Source: an uncultured Clostridium sp. (GTDB taxonomy: Bacteria > Bacillota > Clostridia > Lachnospirales > Lachnospiraceae). Taken from it: 8,055 nt of DNA. Position numbers and translations under genes: made by a program. Positions 5,399 to 8,055 of the stretch are shown one piece after another. The stretch covers positions 1 to 8,055 of the forward strand of contig URUZ01000282.1 of NCBI GenBank assembly GCA_900551225.1, in the 5' to 3' direction. The notes beneath the pieces are model-generated. The model was not told the DNA's origin, did not search any database, and worked only from the letters and a program-made list of their open reading frames with translations. The first letter of the stretch is position 1; every line of letters begins with the position of its first letter.

Positions 5399-6306
5399 TG
5401 GAAAAATTTCTGGTATCTGAGGAGGACTGCGGAGTACGGGTTGACAAATATCTGAGCCTGGTCTGCGACGGCATGAGCCGCTCCTACTTACAGAAGCTGC
5501 AAAAGGCCGGCAAGGTGCTGGTCAACGGGAAACCGGAGAAGGCCAGCTATGTGGTGCAGGACCAGGATGCCGTGGAGCTGGAGGTTCCGGAGGCAGTGGA
5601 GCCGGAGATTCTGGCGGAGCCAATGGATCTGGAGATTCTCTACGAGGATCAGGATATTATTCTGATCAACAAGCCCAAGGGAATGGTGGTTCATCCGGCA
5701 GCCGGACACTACACCCAGACCCTGGTCAATGGGCTGATGTACCACTGCAAGGACCAGCTGTCGGGGATCAACGGCGTGCTGCGGCCCGGCATAGTCCACA
5801 GAATCGACATGGATACAACAGGTGTCCTGATAGCCTGCAAAAATGATATGGCACACAACAGCATCGCTGCACAGCTGAAGGAGCACTCCATTACCAGGCG
5901 GTATCAGGCCATTGTCCATGGCGTGGTGAAGGAGGATGAGGGAACGGTTGATGCACCCATCGGACGTCATCCCAACGAGCGCAAGAAAATGAGCATCAAC
6001 CATAAAAACGGCCGGGAAGCAGTGACCCACTATAGGGTGCTGAACCGGTTTAAGCAGTATACCCATGTGGAATGCAGGCTGGAGACAGGCAGAACCCATC
6101 AGATCCGCGTTCATATGGCAAGCATCCATCATCCGCTGCTGGGTGACCAGGTGTATGGACCGGCCCGGTGCCCGGTGCCCGGACTGGAGGGGCAGACGCT
6201 CCATGCAGGAATTTTGGGGATTCATCATCCCAGGACCGGGGAGTATATGGAATTCATGGCGCCATTGCCGGAATATTTTGAGAAACTGCTGCGGACGCTT
6301 CCGTGA
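5398..6306 (+). CDS. rluD: RluD-type (RluA family) 23S rRNA pseudouridine synthase
   Basis: This 302-residue enzyme of the RluA/RluD family isomerises uridine to pseudouridine in RNA, for RluD itself in helix 69 of 23S rRNA. An S4 RNA-binding domain occupies about residues 12-62 (VRVDKYLS, then SYLQKLQKAGKVLVNGK). The catalytic domain begins near 78; INKPKGMVVHP (90-100) is its first motif and GIVHRIDMDTTGVL (131-144) the active site, with Asp137 as the nucleophile. GRTHQIRVHMA (231-241) and HPLLGDQVYG (245-254) are the later blocks. The start could be GTG 5395, but ATG 5398 has better spacing from AGGAGG. Its order after lspA matches B. subtilis ylyB, supporting the RluD-like label, although the exact target uridine cannot be told from sequence alone. 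Confidence 0.94.
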   Translation: MEKFLVSEEDCGVRVDKYLSLVCDGMSRSYLQKLQKAGKVLVNGKPEKASYVVQDQDAVELEVPEAVEPEILAEPMDLEILYEDQDIILINKPKGMVVHPAAGHYTQTLVNGLMYHCKDQLSGINGVLRPGIVHRIDMDTTGVLIACKNDMAHNSIAAQLKEHSITRRYQAIVHGVVKEDEGTVDAPIGRHPNERKKMSINHKNGREAVTHYRVLNRFKQYTHVECRLETGRTHQIRVHMASIHHPLLGDQVYGPARCPVPGLEGQTLHAGILGIHHPRTGEYMEFMAPLPEYFEKLLRTLP

Positions 6307-6323
6307 ACCGCGGAGGCGTCCGT
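6291..6323 (+). terminator. Strong hairpin at the rluD end, possible partial terminator
   Basis: CGGACGCTTCCG (6292-6303) pairs over all 12 bases with CGGAGGCGTCCG (6311-6322), with one T-G pair, and G6291-T6323 can extend it. The 7-base loop contains the rluD stop codon (TGA, 6304-6306). Only TTT follows (6323-6325), so full termination is doubtful. It may weaken transcription into sdaAB or protect the upstream mRNA end. Confidence 0.55.
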
Positions 6324-6347
6324 TTGAGAAAGAAGATAAAAGGCTGA

Positions 6348-6356
6348 AAGAGAGGA
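6348..6356 (+). promoter_or_regulatory. Ribosome binding site deciding the sdaAB start
   Basis: AAGAGAGGA lies eight bases before ATG 6365. The same frame stays open upstream into rluD, so this site, together with the family N-terminus (MNVFDILGPV), fixes the start at 6365. Confidence 0.65.
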
Positions 6357-6364
6357 TTCAAAGC

Positions 6365-7027
6365 ATGAATGTGTTTGACATTCTGGGCCCTGTCATGGTG
6401 GGTCCGTCCAGTTCACACACGGCCGGGGCAGTGCGTATCGGTCTGATTACGAAGAAACTCCTTGGCTCCGTGCCCCTTCGGGCCACCATCACCCTGTCCG
6501 GCTCCTTTGCCGCAACAGGCGTAGGCCATGGCACGGACAAAGCGCTGGTGGCGGGACTTCTGGGCATGGCGCCCGACGACATCCGCATACCGGACAGTTT
6601 TAAGGCAGCTGACGAGGCGGGGATGGCTTATGATATTGTGAAGGGCAATATCCGCGGCTCCCATCCCAACACCGCCCTGCTGGAGGTGTGGGACGCTTCT
6701 GGACGGGAGCTCAGCGTTCAGGCCTCCTCCCTGGGCGGAGGGCGGATCATGATCAATAAGGTGGACGGTATCCAGATCGATGTGACGGGGGAACGCCCGG
6801 CGCTGGTGGTGCACAATATGGACCAGCCGGGCCATGTGGCTGAGGTTACGTCCATGCTGGCCCACAAATCCATCAACATTGCCACATTGAACCTGTACAG
6901 AAACAAGCGGGGAGGTTATGCGGTGATGGTGATTGAGACCGACCAGAACATTCCCCAGGAGTCCATTGACTGGCTGCGCAGGGTGGAGGGTATCATCAAG
7001 GTAACCTGCCTGAATATCGGAGACTGA
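6365..7027 (+). CDS. sdaAB: L-serine dehydratase, beta subunit
   Basis: SdaAB and SdaAA together form the iron-sulfur L-serine dehydratase that deaminates L-serine to pyruvate and ammonia. The 220-residue subunit has the usual length. Its N-terminal beta domain begins with FDILGPVMVGPSSSHTAGA (4-22), where GPSSSHTAG is the family signature, and continues through LSGSFAATGVGHGTDKA (44-60) and IRGSHPNT (96-103). An ACT domain covers about 147-220 (LVVHNMDQPGHVAEVTSML), a fold that often senses amino acids. The frame is open upstream to 6065 in a different phase from rluD, but only the start at 6365 gives the family N-terminus. It stands 58 bases after rluD, across a strong hairpin, and 24 bases before sdaAA, so the two sda genes form a pair that may be only partly coupled to the upstream genes. 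Confidence 0.96.
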   Translation: MNVFDILGPVMVGPSSSHTAGAVRIGLITKKLLGSVPLRATITLSGSFAATGVGHGTDKALVAGLLGMAPDDIRIPDSFKAADEAGMAYDIVKGNIRGSHPNTALLEVWDASGRELSVQASSLGGGRIMINKVDGIQIDVTGERPALVVHNMDQPGHVAEVTSMLAHKSINIATLNLYRNKRGGYAVMVIETDQNIPQESIDWLRRVEGIIKVTCLNIGD

Positions 7028-7051
7028 GTTTGAGAAGGGAGAAGGAAGGAT

Positions 7052-7924
7052 ATGGCGTATCCATCACTGGAAAGCATTGTAATGTACTGCCAGGAGCATC
7101 AGGTAGACTTTTATGAAGCGATTCTGATTGACGACTGCGACGAGCGGAAGGTGTCTCAGGAGGAATCCTTTGAACAGATGAGGAAAATGTGGGAGGCAAT
7201 GGTACAGGCCTCTGAGAGCTATGACGGGGGAATCAAATCTCCCAGCGGGCTGGTGGGTGGTCAGGGCCGCATGATGGAACACTACCGTGAAAAGGGTGAC
7301 ACGCTGTGCGGGGACTTTATGGCCCAGGTAATCGGCCAGGCTCTGGAGATGGGCGAGTCCAACGCCTGTATGAAGCGGATTGTAGCCGCGCCCACAGCCG
7401 GCTCCTGCGGCGTGCTGCCGGCTGTGCTGATTCCCTATTACAGAACCCATGAGGTGTCTGATGATGAGATTCTAAAGAGCCTGTATGTGGCTGCGGGGAT
7501 CGGCCAGGTCATCGCAACCAGAGCCTTCATTGCCGGAGCGGCCGGAGGCTGCCAGGCTGAGGTGGGAGCGGCCTCCTCCATGGCGGCAGGTGCAATGGTG
7601 GCTCTGCGCGGAGGCACGCCCTACCAGATTACCCAGGCGGCGGCAATTGCTCTTAAGAACCTTCTGGGGCTGGTGTGTGATCCCGTGGCCGGACTGGTGG
7701 AAGTGCCCTGTGTGAAGCGCAACGTCATCGGCGCCGTGGGGGCAATGGCGGCGGCAGATATGGCTCTTGCCAAGATCATCAGCAAGATTCCGGCTGACCA
7801 GGTTATTGACGCCATGCGGGAGATCGGTGAGAAAATGGACGTCTCCCTGAAGGAGACAGGAGAGGGCGGCCTGGCTGCTTCTGTGGCCGGAGTGCGTATC
7901 CGTCAGGCCATGGACCCGCAGTAA
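7052..7924 (+). CDS. sdaAA: L-serine dehydratase, iron-sulfur alpha subunit
   Basis: This is the catalytic subunit of the oxygen-sensitive L-serine dehydratase, which uses a [4Fe-4S] cluster as the Lewis acid in place of PLP. The 290 residues carry the substrate region SPSGLVGGQG (63-72) and the block AAPTAGSCGVLPAVL (112-126). The likely cluster cysteines are Cys167 (GGCQAEVG), Cys209 and Cys220 (CDPVAGLVEVPC); their spacing of 42 and 11 equals that which I recall for the Legionella enzyme. The protein ends in AMDPQ and has no cysteine near the C-terminus. Purine-rich GAAGGAAGGA (7041-7050) precedes the ATG. A cytoplasmic pyruvate-forming serine dehydratase fits an anaerobic, amino-acid-using Clostridia member. 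No clear terminator follows within the window. Confidence 0.97.
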   Translation: MAYPSLESIVMYCQEHQVDFYEAILIDDCDERKVSQEESFEQMRKMWEAMVQASESYDGGIKSPSGLVGGQGRMMEHYREKGDTLCGDFMAQVIGQALEMGESNACMKRIVAAPTAGSCGVLPAVLIPYYRTHEVSDDEILKSLYVAAGIGQVIATRAFIAGAAGGCQAEVGAASSMAAGAMVALRGGTPYQITQAAAIALKNLLGLVCDPVAGLVEVPCVKRNVIGAVGAMAAADMALAKIISKIPADQVIDAMREIGEKMDVSLKETGEGGLAASVAGVRIRQAMDPQ

Positions 7925-8039
7925 TATGAAGGCCGTTTACCCAGGCACTATTCACGGAATGTTGTATGTTTTGCGGTAATACAATTGCAATAATTCGATT
8001 TTTTTAATCATTTCACTATACTTTTCAGATATTTTGATG

Positions 8040-8045
8040 TATAAT
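8040..8045 (+). promoter_or_regulatory. -10-like element at the right edge
   Basis: A perfect TATAAT preceded by TG lies in AT-rich DNA ten bases before the window ends. No good -35 is found at 16-18 bp spacing. It may belong to a gene beyond the window. The rest of 7925-8055 shows no convincing gene or terminator, only a T run at 7999-8005. Confidence 0.3.
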
Positions 8046-8055
8046 ATGTAATAGG

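Noticed and set aside
5488..6228. A 246-codon minus strand frame opposite rluD
   Set aside because: It lies wholly within a confidently identified gene, shows no family motif, and its His/Leu/Gln-rich sequence is typical of an antisense shadow.
6065..6364. A longer N-terminus for SdaAB reaching back into rluD
   Set aside because: The extra 100 residues come from rluD read in another phase and do not resemble the family; a ribosome binding site supports the start at 6365.
6966..6996. TTGACT and TATCAT upstream of sdaAA
   Set aside because: The 19-bp spacer and imperfect boxes within GC-rich coding sequence make chance more likely than a promoter.
7926..7979. A 17-codon frame just after sdaAA
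   Set aside because: It has a start and stop but no ribosome binding site, and nothing marks it as coding.

Overview
The window looks like chromosomal core DNA from a Clostridia member, most likely Lachnospiraceae (Clostridium cluster XIVa, Enterocloster-like). The pointers are strong AGGAGG-type ribosome binding sites, moderate to high GC in the genes from about 3.8 kb onward with AT-rich intergenic promoters, the yggS-sepF pairing, a Gram-positive two-subunit iron-sulfur L-serine dehydratase, and the divergence of the protein sequences. The genus is an inference; the sequence does not prove it.

Layout, all genes on the + strand: (1) 1-189, the C-terminal end of a D-Ala-D-Ala carboxypeptidase (KTG motif visible). 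(2) 279-698, a small P-loop protein of unknown function behind its own promoter. (3) 699-874, a regulatory gap with a good sigma-A promoter (741-769) followed by a leader hairpin with a short T tract. (4) 875-3606, a probable transcription unit of a HlyD/adaptor-like single-pass membrane protein, the PLP-binding protein YggS/YlmE and the FtsZ anchor SepF; a near-consensus promoter lies inside the end of yggS and may give sepF extra transcription. (5) 3607-3770, a gap with a terminator-like hairpin and then a 12-bp direct repeat that can fold into a long imperfect stem. (6) 3771-6306, aroB, lspA and rluD, tightly packed with short gaps or overlaps. (7) 6365-7924, sdaAB and sdaAA, separated from rluD by a strong hairpin whose loop holds the rluD stop codon. 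(8) 7925-8055, AT-rich DNA with a -10-like element, probably the upstream region of the next gene.

Functionally the window is mostly housekeeping: peptidoglycan trimming, division (SepF), PLP homeostasis (YggS), the shikimate pathway (AroB), lipoprotein maturation (LspA), 23S rRNA pseudouridylation (RluD-like) and serine catabolism to pyruvate (SdaAB/SdaAA). The order sepF, then lspA-rluD, recalls the sepF-ylmG-ylmH-divIVA-ileS-lspA-rluD neighbourhood of other Firmicutes, with aroB where ylmG to ileS would be. I see no CRISPR array, tRNA, rRNA, insertion sequence or phage gene. I did not find a clear new multi-gene system. The least explained items are the HlyD-like protein tied to the division genes, the small P-loop protein, and the structured leaders before the HlyD-like gene and aroB.
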